Shown: positions 24,533 through 33,061 of the stretch, piece by piece | Numbering within the stretch: position 1 is the stretch's first letter | Layout: each line of letters starts with the position of its first letter | Origin: Clostridium sp. | Lineage (GTDB): Bacteria > Bacillota > Clostridia > Clostridiales > Clostridiaceae | Direction: 5' to 3' | DNA: 50,227 bases | NCBI GenBank assembly: GCA_022773025.1 | Contig: JALEZF010000041.1 | Span: 1-50,227 of the forward strand | The notes under the pieces: generated by a model | What the model saw: only the letters and a program-made list of their open reading frames with translations | Database searches by the model: none | Told to the model about the DNA's origin: nothing | Made by a program: the position numbers and the translations under genes

Positions 24533-27151
24533 CTATTTTTTCTTTTTAGCTGGAGCCTCTGCCTTTGGTGCATCATAAGCATTTATATAAAGCTGTCTTA
24601 GTTCGCTCATAAGTGGATATCTTGGGTTTGCTCCTGTACATTGGTCATCAAATGCCTGTTCAACCATTTCTTCTAAGGATTCGTTGAACTTTTCTTCAGT
24701 TACACCAGCCTCTTTTATAGTTAGCGGCATATTAACTTTTCTTTGAAGCTCTTCTATAGCCTTAAGTAATGCTTCAACCTTTTCAGCTTCAGTGTTCCCA
24801 CCTAATTGAAGGTAATCAGCAATTCTTGCATATCTGTATGCTGAATTTGGATATTTGTATTGAGCAAATGCTGCTTGCTTAGTTGGAGCATCTGTTGCAT
24901 TAAACTTTATAACTTCTTTTAATAGTAGAGAGTTTGCCATACCATGTGGTAAGTGGTGGAATGCTCCTAATTTATGAGCCATTGAGTGGCAAATTCCTAA
25001 GAATGCATTTGAGAATGCCATTCCAGCCATACATGAAGCATGAGCCATTTTCTCTCTAGCTTTAACATCAGTTAAACCATCATTATATGCATCTGGTAAA
25101 TATTTAAATACTAATCTTATAGCTTCTAGCGCAAGTCCATTAGTGTATTCTGATGCCATTATTGAAACATAAGCTTCTATAGCGTGAACTAATACATCTA
25201 TACCTGCACAAGCAGTTAATCCCTTTGGAGATGTCATCATAAGTTCTGCATCTACTATAGCCATATCTGGAGTTAATTCGTAATCTGCTAATGGGTACTT
25301 TACCCCTGTTTCTTCATCAGTTATAACAGCAAATGGAGTAACCTCTGAACCTGTTCCTGCTGATGTAGCGATTGCAACCATCATAGCCTTTTCACCCATA
25401 ACTGGGAATTTGTATACTCTCTTTCTTATATCCATGAATCTCATAGCTAAATCTTCGAATCTAACTTCTGGATGCTCATACATAACCCACATTATCTTTG
25501 CAGCGTCCATAGCTGATCCACCACCAAGAGATATTACTACGTCTGGATTAAAGCTTAGCATTTCTTTTGCTCCAGCCTTTGCACATCTTAGAGTTGGGTC
25601 TGGCTCAACCTCAAAGAAAATCTTGTACTGTATTCCATTTTGCTCTAATATTTGTGTTATCTTATCAGTATATCCTAAGTTGAATAGTACTTTGTCTGTT
25701 ACGATAAATGCCTTTTTCTTTCCCATATCCTTTAACTCTTCAAGAGCTATTGGAAGACATCCATATTTGAAATAAGTCTTTTCTGGAACTCTAAACCAAA
25801 GCATATTTTCTCTCCTTTTAGCTACAGTCTTTACGTTTATTAAATGCTTAGGGCCCACATTTTCAGATATTGAGTTTCCGCCCCATGATCCGCATCCAAG
25901 TGTTAAAGATGGTGCTAGTTTGAAGTTATATAAATCTCCTATAGCTCCTTGAGATGCTGGCATATTTATTAATGTTCTAGCAGTTTTCATTTTTGCTCCA
26001 AATGCTGCTATTCTATCTTTTGACTTTATCTCATTAGTATAAAGTATTGAAGTGTGTCCCATTCCGCCTAATATTATTAATCTATCTGCTTTTTCTAATG
26101 CTTCTTCAAAGCTCTTTGCTCTATACATTGCAAGTACTGGCGATAATTTTTCATGAGAGAATGGCTCTTCTAACTCAACTGAATCTACTTCTCCAACTAA
26201 AACTTTAGCGCTTTCTGGCACTTTTACTCCTGCCATTTCTGCTATCTTGTATGCAGATTGACCTACCATATCAGCATTTAAGCCGCCTTTTTCATTTAGA
26301 ATTATATTTCTTACCTTATTTATTTCTTCTCCCTTAAGGATATAGGCTCCTCTTTCATCAAGCTCTTTCTTGACTTCATTGTAAACTTCATCTAAAACGA
26401 TTATTGACTGTTCAGATGCACATATAACACCGTTGTCAAAAGTTTTTGAAAGAAGGATTGAGTTTACAGCCATCTTTATATGAGCTGTTTCATCTATTAT
26501 AGCTGGAGTATTTCCTGCTCCAACCCCTATAGCTGGTTTTCCTGATGAATAAGCAGCCTTAACCATTGCTGGACCACCAGTTGCTAATATTATATCTGAC
26601 TCTTTCATTACCTTTTGTGATAATTCTACTGATGGCTCATCTATCCATCCAATTATTCCTTCTGGAGCTCCTGCTTTAACTGCTGCTTCTAAAACTATCT
26701 TAGCTGCTGCTATTGTTGCATTTTTTGCTCTTGGATGTGGAGAGATTATTATGGCATTTCTAGTCTTTAATGCTATTAATGTTTTGAAGATTGCTGTTGA
26801 AGTTGGGTTTGTTGTTGGAACTATAGCAGCTATAACTCCTATTGGATCAGCTATCTTTGTAATTCCGTAAGTTGTGTCCTCTTCTAGAACTCCACAAGTC
26901 TTCATGTCTTTGTATTGGTTATATATATACTCTGCTGCAAAGTGATTTTTTACAACCTTATCTTCTACTATTCCCATGCCAGTTTCTGCAACTGCCATCT
27001 TTGCTAGTTTTATTCTATTGTTATTAGCCGCCATAGCAGCTTGTCTAAATATCTCATCTACTTGTTCTTGAGTGTAAGTGGCAAACTGTCTTTGAGCCTT
27101 TCTTAGTTCTTCTATTCTTTGTGTTAATTCCTTAGCATTTGTCACTTTCAT
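24533..27151 (-). CDS. adhE: Bifunctional acetaldehyde-CoA/alcohol dehydrogenase AdhE
   Basis: An 872-residue fermentation enzyme that reduces acetyl-CoA to acetaldehyde and then ethanol, oxidising two NADH; it forms spirosomes in the cytoplasm. The N-terminal aldehyde dehydrogenase domain (about 1-440) contains PTTNPTSTAIFK, IISPHPRAK, GVGAGNTPAIID and the catalytic Cys in DNGVICASEQSII. The linker leads to an iron-dependent ADH domain (about 455-860) with GGGSAMDAAKIMWVMYEHP and iron ligands in CAGIDVLVHAIEAYVS and CHSMAHKLGAFHHLPHG. It has a Lys-rich C-terminal tail. The gene stands alone behind a near-consensus promoter with a Rex-like operator, so it should be induced when NADH is high. 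Confidence 0.97.
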   Translation of the reverse strand: MKVTNAKELTQRIEELRKAQRQFATYTQEQVDEIFRQAAMAANNNRIKLAKMAVAETGMGIVEDKVVKNHFAAEYIYNQYKDMKTCGVLEEDTTYGITKIADPIGVIAAIVPTTNPTSTAIFKTLIALKTRNAIIISPHPRAKNATIAAAKIVLEAAVKAGAPEGIIGWIDEPSVELSQKVMKESDIILATGGPAMVKAAYSSGKPAIGVGAGNTPAIIDETAHIKMAVNSILLSKTFDNGVICASEQSIIVLDEVYNEVKKELDERGAYILKGEEINKVRNIILNEKGGLNADMVGQSAYKIAEMAGVKVPESAKVLVGEVDSVELEEPFSHEKLSPVLAMYRAKSFEEALEKADRLIILGGMGHTSILYTNEIKSKDRIAAFGAKMKTARTLINMPASQGAIGDLYNFKLAPSLTLGCGSWGGNSISENVGPKHLINVKTVAKRRENMLWFRVPEKTYFKYGCLPIALEELKDMGKKKAFIVTDKVLFNLGYTDKITQILEQNGIQYKIFFEVEPDPTLRCAKAGAKEMLSFNPDVVISLGGGSAMDAAKIMWVMYEHPEVRFEDLAMRFMDIRKRVYKFPVMGEKAMMVAIATSAGTGSEVTPFAVITDEETGVKYPLADYELTPDMAIVDAELMMTSPKGLTACAGIDVLVHAIEAYVSIMASEYTNGLALEAIRLVFKYLPDAYNDGLTDVKAREKMAHASCMAGMAFSNAFLGICHSMAHKLGAFHHLPHGMANSLLLKEVIKFNATDAPTKQAAFAQYKYPNSAYRYARIADYLQLGGNTEAEKVEALLKAIEELQRKVNMPLTIKEAGVTEEKFNESLEEMVEQAFDDQCTGANPRYPLMSELRQLYINAYDAPKAEAPAKKKK

Positions 27152-27199
27152 TTTGATTCCTCCTAAATGATTTCTTTATGTAATCTTTGATTTTTTCTT

Positions 27200-27217
27200 T
27201 TGTTATTTTTTTAACAT
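27200..27217 (-). promoter_or_regulatory. Rex-like operator in the adhE leader
   Basis: TTGTTATTTTTTTAACAT matches the Rex consensus TTGTTAANNNNTTAACAA at all but two specified positions. It lies just downstream of the predicted start site (near +6 to +23), where binding would block transcription until NADH rises. Confidence 0.65.
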
Positions 27218-27230
27218 TGTCTATGTACTT

Positions 27231-27259
27231 ATTGTATCTGATTGTTTATTTTTTGTCAA
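27231..27259 (-). promoter_or_regulatory. adhE promoter
   Basis: Minus strand TTGACA (27254-27259), a 17-nt spacer, TACAAT (27231-27236). The start of transcription is expected near 27224. The rest of the 389-base gap (27152-27540) is very AT-rich and holds only this promoter, the Rex-like site and the terminator at 27442. Confidence 0.85.
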
Positions 27260-27441
27260 TCATATTTTGAAAACTTTTTTTATTTTTTTATTAAACTAAA
27301 TTTATATTATAAAATACCTATTTTTTCTGAATTTTTTCACTAAATTTTGCTTAATTTTATCGTTTTATAGTTGTGTTATTATAATGAATAGGTTTCTCCA
27401 CAAATTAATATGTTATTTTTATATCAAATATTTTTTAAGAA

Positions 27442-27480
27442 AAAGCAGGATGTTTTTAGCTGCCAAATAACACCCTGCTT
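27442..27480. terminator. Terminator after the 27541 gene
   Basis: Minus strand AAGCAGGGTGTT / AACATCCTGCTT stem with one mismatch, followed by TTTCTT. Confidence 0.7.
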
Positions 27481-27540
27481 ATATTTTTCTATATATGATT
27501 TTTCAGTAATAAATATATATGATGATTTTCATTATTACCC

Positions 27541-27939
27541 TTATCTATGAGGTATTACCGTTACATCTTTTAATATATCCATAAGCTGATAGTCTATGGC
27601 ATTAAGCTTTATATCTTTTTCCATGAGTTTTGATATGACTTCTTCTTTTTCATCTTCAAACATAGGTGACTCTTGAATTTTTCCTATGAAATCATCAAGA
27701 TCATAAATTGTGCAGTCTCCCTCTGTGACTCCCAAATCTATACATATGTCTATAGTAGATTCCAAAGGTTCTGTAGCGTAATCATCATATATAATGTCTG
27801 TGTCATCAGAAAGCTTATTTACCTTCTTTTCATAATATCCTAATACATACATATGTGCATCCTCTGCTTCCAAAAATCCCTTAATGGTTCCTTTAGGCGT
27901 AACTACTATATAATTATTCTCTGCTACTTCATATTCCAT
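27541..27939 (-). CDS. Hypothetical acidic protein
   Basis: About 132 residues, strongly acidic, no membrane segment or signal peptide, no recognised family. It begins MEYEVAENNYIVVTPKGTIK and later has an unusually Asp-rich stretch (KLSDDTDIIYDDYATEP). The end, NAIDYQLMDILKDVTVIPHR, is predicted helical. The start at 27939 is 7 nt after GGAGG; the ATG two codons upstream is too close to that site. It has its own terminator and no co-transcribed neighbour. The codon use and clean signals suggest a real gene; the function is unknown. Confidence 0.65.
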   Translation of the reverse strand: MEYEVAENNYIVVTPKGTIKGFLEAEDAHMYVLGYYEKKVNKLSDDTDIIYDDYATEPLESTIDICIDLGVTEGDCTIYDLDDFIGKIQESPMFEDEKEEVISKLMEKDIKLNAIDYQLMDILKDVTVIPHR

Positions 27940-28062
27940 ATACATGCCTCCTTAAAATGAATCTACATTTTTAAGATTACCCTATTCACTTTTAGTTATA
28001 CCTCTAAAATTCTTGTCATATTATATTAAAAAAGTTTTATATATATTTAATTTTTAAAAAAA

Positions 28063-28091
28063 TTGACATAAATTGTTTGTTTGTATATAAT
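28063..28091 (+). promoter_or_regulatory. Promoter of the PyrR-controlled transporter
   Basis: TTGACA (28063-28068), a 17-nt spacer, TATAAT (28086-28091): a perfect vegetative promoter. Confidence 0.9.
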
Positions 28092-28105
28092 TAATTCGTA
28101 GAATA

Positions 28106-28197
28106 CCTTTAAGATAGTCCAGAGAGACTAAAAGGGAGTATGTAGTTTTTATGTCTATTATGCCCCAATATCTTAAAAGGATATTGGGGCTTTTTTT
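28106..28197 (+). promoter_or_regulatory. PyrR-binding transcription attenuator
   Basis: The leader contains AGTCCAGAGAGACT (28116-28129), matching the PyrR-binding loop ARUCCAGAGAGGYU except one base, framed by pairing CCTTT/AAAGG arms (28106-28135). It is followed by a terminator, GCCCCAATATC / GATATTGGGGC (28162-28190), with TTTTTTT. In the known mechanism PyrR bound to UMP or UTP stabilises the loop, letting the terminator form. The downstream transporter should therefore be off when pyrimidines are plentiful. Confidence 0.85.
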
Positions 28198-28238
28198 ATA
28201 TGGTATTCTAATAAAAATTTTAAGGAGGATACTTTTAA

Positions 28239-29588
28239 ATGAAAAAAAATAATTTAAAGAAAAACCCTAACGAATTGGCCATTAAAATGGTAATTGCACT
28301 TATACTAGGACTTATAGCAGGTACATCATTTATATTTTTAAGAGAATATTTAAACGGAAATGGAAAGGGAGACCTTTGGCTTACTATAAATAATCTATTA
28401 TTCCAAGACATAACTGCAGAACAAGGAAGAAATGCTGTGGGTATATTCTATATACTAGGTCAGCTATTCATAAATTCTCTTCAATTAGTAATAATCCCAA
28501 TGGTATTTACATCTATAGCTTTAGCAATGTGTCATATATCAGATACCAAAAAGCTTGGTCGTATTTCTTACAAAACTATATTAGGTTTTGCTACTACATC
28601 TGTATTCGCATTGCTTCTTGCTGGAATCCTTGGCTTCACAGCTCATAAAATGGGACTATTCAATGTAACTATAAACAATATAGCTGCAAAGCAAGGTGGT
28701 GCAGGAAATAATCCATTACTTGTATTAGTTCAAGCTATACCAAGCAATATAACTTCAGTATTTTCAGAGAACGGACGTATCCTTTCAATAGTTTTCCTAG
28801 CTGTTGTAACTGGATTCACAATAAACAAGCTTAATGATCAAATAACAGTTCTAAAGAAATTATTAGAAGACGTAAACAAGATAATAACTTTATTCTTAAC
28901 TTTTGTAATAACTAAATTCGGACCATATGCAATATTTATATTAATAACTAGAACTTTTGCTATATACGGTGTTGAGCATTTAAAACCAGCTTTTGCTTAT
29001 GTAATGACTACTGTAATAGGACTTTTAATCTTCCTTACTTTTGGATATGCACTATTCGTATTTATAGCAGCTAGATTAAATCCAATTGTTTTTGTAAAAA
29101 AGATTTTCAAAGTAGCATTATTCGGATTCTCAACTTCATCTTCCGCTGCAACTCTTCCATTAAATACAAAGACTACTGTTGAAGAAATGGGAGTTAATGA
29201 GGAAATAGCATCTTTCGTACTTCCTCTAGGAATGACTATAAATATGAACGGAACCGCTATAATGCAGGTTATAGCTGCCATATTCATAGCCTCTTCTGCA
29301 GGTTATGAAGTTACTATAGGAAGTATAGTTATAATAGCATTATTAGCACTTATAGCTTCAATAGGAACTCCAGCAGCTCCAGGAGCCGGTGCCATTATCC
29401 TATTTACCGTTCTTACAGGAATGGGATATCAAAATGATGCTGCAGTTCTTGCATATTCATTGATACTTGCTATAAATCGTCCAGTTGAAATGCTTGTTAC
29501 TTCTCTAAATGTAGTTGGTGACTCAGCCACAGCTGTGGTAGTAGCAAAATCAGAAGGTTCTTTAAACGAAGATATATATAATTCTTAA
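28239..29588 (+). CDS. DAACS-family sodium/proton symporter, predicted pyrimidine-related substrate
   Basis: A 449-residue membrane transporter of the dicarboxylate/amino acid:cation symporter (GltP/DctA) fold. The serine-rich hairpin 1 is STSSSAATLPLN, TM7 has NMNGTA (usually NMDGT), hairpin 2 has SIGTPAAPGAG, and TM8 reads NRPVEMLVTSLNVVGD (residues 413-428). Aligned by eye with GltPh, the aspartate-binding Arg397 is Val420 and Asp394 is Glu417, while Asn401 and Asp405 are kept. A normal aspartate/glutamate specificity is therefore unlikely. The PyrR attenuator in the leader ties it to pyrimidine metabolism; orotate or another pathway intermediate is a candidate substrate (inference). Strong GGAGG site, single-gene transcript with its own terminator. 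Confidence 0.87.
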   Translation: MKKNNLKKNPNELAIKMVIALILGLIAGTSFIFLREYLNGNGKGDLWLTINNLLFQDITAEQGRNAVGIFYILGQLFINSLQLVIIPMVFTSIALAMCHISDTKKLGRISYKTILGFATTSVFALLLAGILGFTAHKMGLFNVTINNIAAKQGGAGNNPLLVLVQAIPSNITSVFSENGRILSIVFLAVVTGFTINKLNDQITVLKKLLEDVNKIITLFLTFVITKFGPYAIFILITRTFAIYGVEHLKPAFAYVMTTVIGLLIFLTFGYALFVFIAARLNPIVFVKKIFKVALFGFSTSSSAATLPLNTKTTVEEMGVNEEIASFVLPLGMTINMNGTAIMQVIAAIFIASSAGYEVTIGSIVIIALLALIASIGTPAAPGAGAIILFTVLTGMGYQNDAAVLAYSLILAINRPVEMLVTSLNVVGDSATAVVVAKSEGSLNEDIYNS

Positions 29589-29596
29589 TATAGAAA

Positions 29597-29626
29597 GGAG
29601 CTGGAATAAACACCAGCTCCTTTTTT
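29597..29626 (+). terminator. Terminator after the DAACS transporter
   Basis: GGAGCTGG / CCAGCTCC hairpin with an 8-nt loop, followed by TTTTTT. Confidence 0.9.
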
Positions 29627-29633
29627 ACACCAT

Positions 29634-29667
29634 ATTGTTAACTCGCTAAAATTATATAGTTGACAAT
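29634..29667. promoter_or_regulatory. BirA operator 1 of bioY
   Basis: ATTGTTAAC-N16-GTTGACAAT, a near-perfect inverted repeat of the BirA biotin-repressor type. Its right arm overlaps the -35 box. Confidence 0.8.
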
Positions 29668-29688
29668 ATAAACTTTTCTTAATAAAAT
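29660..29688 (+). promoter_or_regulatory. bioY promoter
   Basis: TTGACA (29660-29665), a 17-nt spacer, TAAAAT (29683-29688). The -35 lies in BirA operator 1, and operator 2 begins right after the -10. Confidence 0.85.
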
Positions 29689-29722
29689 ATTGTTAACACA
29701 CATTTTTATTTTGGTTTACAAT
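29689..29722. promoter_or_regulatory. BirA operator 2 of bioY
   Basis: ATTGTTAAC-N16-GTTTACAAT, the same architecture and spacing as operator 1, covering the transcription start region. Confidence 0.85.
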
Positions 29723-29740
29723 GTTTTAGGAGGAGATTTT

Positions 29741-30277
29741 ATGAATTTAAAAACAAAAACTTTAATTGACATATCATTACTGGCTGCTATTACAGCAGTT
29801 TTATCTCAAATAGCTGTTCCTCTACCCTTTACACTAGTTCCTATAAACCTTGCAACCTTAGGTGTATTCTTATGCGGTGCACTTTTAGGTGCTAAGTACG
29901 GTGCATTAACTCAAATAGTGTACATACTTCTTGGTGTTATAGGACTTCCCGTATTTTCTGGTTTCAGTGGAGGAGCTGGTGTTTTATTTGGACCTACGGG
30001 AGGATACATAATAGGTTATATCTTTGCAGCTTTATGTACTGGACTTTTCATAAAGAAACTTCCAAAGAAATTTTCTTATTACACACTTTCAATGTTCATA
30101 GGACTTGTAGTATGCTACCTTTTCGGTACTGCTTGGTTTATATATTTGACAAAAGCAACCTTCAGAAAAGCCTTAGCAGCCTGCATAATACCATTTATTC
30201 CTGGAGATATACTGAAAATAATTGCTGCTTCCTTTATTGCAATTCGTCTTAAAAAAACTCCTTTCTTTTCAAATTAA
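29741..30277 (+). CDS. bioY: Biotin transporter BioY (ECF S component)
   Basis: A 178-residue membrane protein, the substrate-binding S component of the biotin energy-coupling-factor transporter, with about six helices. Signatures: LAAITAVLSQIAVPLPFTLV, PINLATLGVFLCGALLGAKY, GLPVFSGFSGGAGVLFGPTG and FIPGDILKIIAAS. The ATG at 29741 follows AGGAGGAGA; an earlier in-frame start would overlap operator 2. The shared EcfAT energy module is not in the window. Two BirA operators around the promoter show repression by biotin. Confidence 0.95.
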   Translation: MNLKTKTLIDISLLAAITAVLSQIAVPLPFTLVPINLATLGVFLCGALLGAKYGALTQIVYILLGVIGLPVFSGFSGGAGVLFGPTGGYIIGYIFAALCTGLFIKKLPKKFSYYTLSMFIGLVVCYLFGTAWFIYLTKATFRKALAACIIPFIPGDILKIIAASFIAIRLKKTPFFSN

Positions 30278-30316
30278 TGCTTTTTCTTAACAAAAAAGAT
30301 GCATCTCTAAAATATA

Positions 30317-30367
30317 AAAAGCATACTAAAACAATAGATTTTATCTCTAATGTTTTTAGTATGCTTT
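30317..30367. terminator. Bidirectional terminator between bioY and the LysR gene
   Basis: AAAGCATACTAAAA / TTTTTAGTATGCTTT stem with a loop of about 22 nt and T-rich flanks. Confidence 0.75.
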
Positions 30368-30390
30368 GTCTAAATAAGCTTATTTTGCAT

Positions 30391-31284
30391 TTATATATTC
30401 TTTTTAATTTTATTGTAGTAATTTAAAAACTCCCCATATTCACTTGGACAAATACTATTTTTTAAGGTTACAAAATTAAATTCTCTAAGAGCTTTAAAGT
30501 CTTCCCCATATATCTCTGAAAGAGTGCCTTCAGCTAGCTCCTTTTGTACAGCTTTCTTGTATATAAAAGTGACTCCTAGATTTTTTTCTACAAGTGTTTT
30601 TATGACGTTTATATTTCCGATTTCAGTGACATTTCTAAATGCTGCTACTTCCATATTGTGCTCATATAATGTTGTCTCAAATATATCCCTAGTCCCTGAC
30701 CCCTGTTCTCTTATTATTATATTTTCATTTAGTATTTGTTCTAATATGACGTTTTTTCCTGCCAGATGATTTTGGGGAGAACATACAACTACAAATTCCT
30801 CTTTGGAGAACATTTTGTAATTATAGTCTAGTTTATTGAAATAACCTTCAATAAAGGCAAAATCTATATGGCCTTCTCGAAGCATATGCAAAAGTCTATG
30901 GGTATTCTCAACTATCATAGTGACCTTTGCTTCTGGATAATCATCCATATATTTTTCTATGAGTTCAGGCATCATATACTCCCCTATGGTTAAGGTAGCC
31001 CCAAATTTAATTCTTTTTATATTTTCTTTCTTATCTTTCAGTATCCTATATACTTTTTCACTGTCCACCTCAATACTCCTCGCTATATCCTTGAGTAATT
31101 CACCTTCTGGAGTAAGCTCTAAGATTTTTCCTGAGTATTTAAACAGCTTTGTATCATATTTTTCTTCTAGATATTTTATATGTTGAGTCACAGCTGGCTG
31201 GGTTATATTTAATTTTTGTGCTGCTTTTGTGTAGCTCTTAGTTCCGCACAATGTCAAAAAAGTCTTAAATCGAAAATCTATCAT
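30391..31284 (-). CDS. LysR-family transcriptional regulator
   Basis: A 297-residue LysR regulator. Winged-helix region MIDFRFKTFLTLCGTKSYTK, AAQKLNITQPAVTQHIKYLE (about 1-60). The substrate domain includes IKFGATLTIGEYMMPELIEK and IIREQGSGTRDIFE, close to the CysL/YeiE group. It lies 27 nt downstream of the aminotransferase gene on the same strand and may be co-transcribed with it. Effector and targets are unknown. Confidence 0.88.
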   Translation of the reverse strand: MIDFRFKTFLTLCGTKSYTKAAQKLNITQPAVTQHIKYLEEKYDTKLFKYSGKILELTPEGELLKDIARSIEVDSEKVYRILKDKKENIKRIKFGATLTIGEYMMPELIEKYMDDYPEAKVTMIVENTHRLLHMLREGHIDFAFIEGYFNKLDYNYKMFSKEEFVVVCSPQNHLAGKNVILEQILNENIIIREQGSGTRDIFETTLYEHNMEVAAFRNVTEIGNINVIKTLVEKNLGVTFIYKKAVQKELAEGTLSEIYGEDFKALREFNFVTLKNSICPSEYGEFLNYYNKIKKNI

Positions 31285-31310
31285 ATTTCACCTACAAATC
31301 ATTTATTTTT

Positions 31311-32471
31311 TTATAGCTCCCCTATAAACTTTTCTATTCTATCAAAAGCTTCTTTTAGCTTTTCCACATTTACAGTAAGGGCTAATCTAACGTAGCCTTC
31401 TCCTGATTCACCAAAAGCATTTCCTGGAATCACAAGGACATGAGCTTCTTTTAGAAGTTTTTCTGTAAATTCCTTTGATGTAAAGCCTGTTTCCTTTATA
31501 TTTACGAACAAATATATACTTCCTGTAGGCTTTATGCAGCTAATCTTTGGAGTGTTTTGAATTCTTTCATAAGTGTAGAATGCTCTATTTTTAAATTCTT
31601 CTACTATATCCTTTTGTATTTCATGTCTCATTCTTAAAGCATATAGTCCTGCTCTTTGAGACACAGAAGGTGCAGAATAAACATTATTCTCATTTATATT
31701 TATCATGGTATCTATTATAAAACTCGGTGCAAGTACGTATCCAACTCTCCATCCAGTCATGCAGTAATCTTTAGAAAAGCTTTTTACTGTTATAGTTCTT
31801 TCCTTCATGCCCTCTATAGTTGTTACAGGAAGGAAAGTTTCCTCATAAGTATAGGCTGTATATATATCATCAGCTATAACTAAAAGGTCTTTTTCTTTTG
31901 CTACATCACTTAAATTTTCTAGAGTTTTTTTAGTAAGGCATATTCCTGTAGGATTATTTGGAGTGTTTATTATAACAGCTTTTGTATGAGTCGTTATTGC
32001 AGCTCCTAGCCTTTCCATATTAATTTGGAATCCATCCTCTTCAGTTAGCTTTACTTTAACTGCTTTTCCTCCAGCCATTTCAATTTGCTTTATATAAGGA
32101 GTGAAGTATGGTTCAAATACTATGACTTCATCACCTTCATCTATTACAGTTTGAAGTACAAGCCACATGGCATGACAGCCGCTGGTAGTCACCATGCATT
32201 CTGCTGTTTCTAAATCATAATTATATTCCTCTTTGTAGAATTTGCAAATTTCCTCTCTTAATTCATCATATCCACCTGGTGCGGTGTAATGAGTATGTCC
32301 ATTTAAAGCATCCTCTAAGGCCTTTTCTATGATTTTAGGATTTGTATTAAGATCTGGATCACCTATACTTAAATTTATTACATCATCATATCCTCTTGCA
32401 AGTTCTCCGCTTCCACCTAAAGTATTTTCTTCTTCCACCCAATATTTTTTAGATAAAAATTTATGTTTCAT
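31311..32471 (-). CDS. Class I aminotransferase (PatA/AspC-like)
   Basis: A 386-residue PLP-dependent aminotransferase, fold type I. Visible: NLSIGDPDLNTNPKII near the N-terminus, TTSGCHAMWLVLQ, IINTPNNPTGICLTK (cofactor and substrate contacts), VIADDIYTAYTYEE, the Schiff-base Lys in VKSFSKDYCMTGWRVGYVLA, and GEGYVRLAL with the carboxylate-binding Arg. Directly downstream of the aro operon, it may transaminate phenylpyruvate, hydroxyphenylpyruvate or prephenate, but other amino acids are possible. It is 77 nt from aroK with no clear terminator between, so read-through is likely. Confidence 0.88.
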   Translation of the reverse strand: MKHKFLSKKYWVEEENTLGGSGELARGYDDVINLSIGDPDLNTNPKIIEKALEDALNGHTHYTAPGGYDELREEICKFYKEEYNYDLETAECMVTTSGCHAMWLVLQTVIDEGDEVIVFEPYFTPYIKQIEMAGGKAVKVKLTEEDGFQINMERLGAAITTHTKAVIINTPNNPTGICLTKKTLENLSDVAKEKDLLVIADDIYTAYTYEETFLPVTTIEGMKERTITVKSFSKDYCMTGWRVGYVLAPSFIIDTMININENNVYSAPSVSQRAGLYALRMRHEIQKDIVEEFKNRAFYTYERIQNTPKISCIKPTGSIYLFVNIKETGFTSKEFTEKLLKEAHVLVIPGNAFGESGEGYVRLALTVNVEKLKEAFDRIEKFIGEL

Positions 32472-32548
32472 TATGTAATATCCCCCTTTTTCATGTTTAG
32501 TATTTTATAGATATCCTTCAAAATACTTTGAAATATATCTCTTTATCT

Positions 32549-33049
32549 TTATAGTATAAATTCTTCTATTCTTTTAACTACATGTTCTATGGAAGTGTCA
32601 TTTATAATTTTTATGTCACAACTTTCCTTATATAATTCATATCGTTCTTTGTATAATTCATAAAGCCTTACTGTACCTTCTTTTAAAAGAGGTCTTGCAC
32701 TCATGTTTATATCTGAAGCTATATTTTCAATAGGCCTATCTATAAACACCACTAAACCATTTTCCCTTAAAAGCTCTACATTTACGGAGTTCTTTATGAC
32801 TCCTCCTCCTGTAGATATCACTGCCATCTTTTCATTAGAAACTTCTCTTATGACTTCACTTTCTATTTCTCTAAAGTGGTTTTCTCCTATTTTGAAGAGG
32901 TCTTCTATGGATTTCCCTGACTTTTCTTCTATGCAGCAGTCACTATCTATATATTTGTAATTCAACTTATGTGCAAGGATTTTTCCTATGGTACTCTTGC
33001 CACAACCCGGCATTCCTATGAGAACTATATTTTTTTCTTTTTTATTCAT
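32549..33049 (-). CDS. aroK: Shikimate kinase
   Basis: A 166-residue P-loop kinase converting shikimate and ATP to shikimate 3-phosphate, the fifth step of the shikimate pathway. Walker A is GMPGCGKSTIG (about 12-22). DSDCCIEEKSGKSIEDLF contains the shikimate-binding Asp, followed by FREIESEVI and STGGGVIKN with the GGG substrate loop, and RPLL in the lid. It is 12 nt downstream of aroE and last of the recognised pathway genes here. Confidence 0.93.
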   Translation of the reverse strand: MNKKEKNIVLIGMPGCGKSTIGKILAHKLNYKYIDSDCCIEEKSGKSIEDLFKIGENHFREIESEVIREVSNEKMAVISTGGGVIKNSVNVELLRENGLVVFIDRPIENIASDINMSARPLLKEGTVRLYELYKERYELYKESCDIKIINDTSIEHVVKRIEEFIL

Positions 33050-33061
33050 AAGCTTCTGCTC

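Noticed and set aside
32499-32545. TTTCAAA/TTTGAA inverted repeat between aroK and the aminotransferase as a terminator
   Set aside because: Short AT-only stem without a T run; unlikely to stop transcription.
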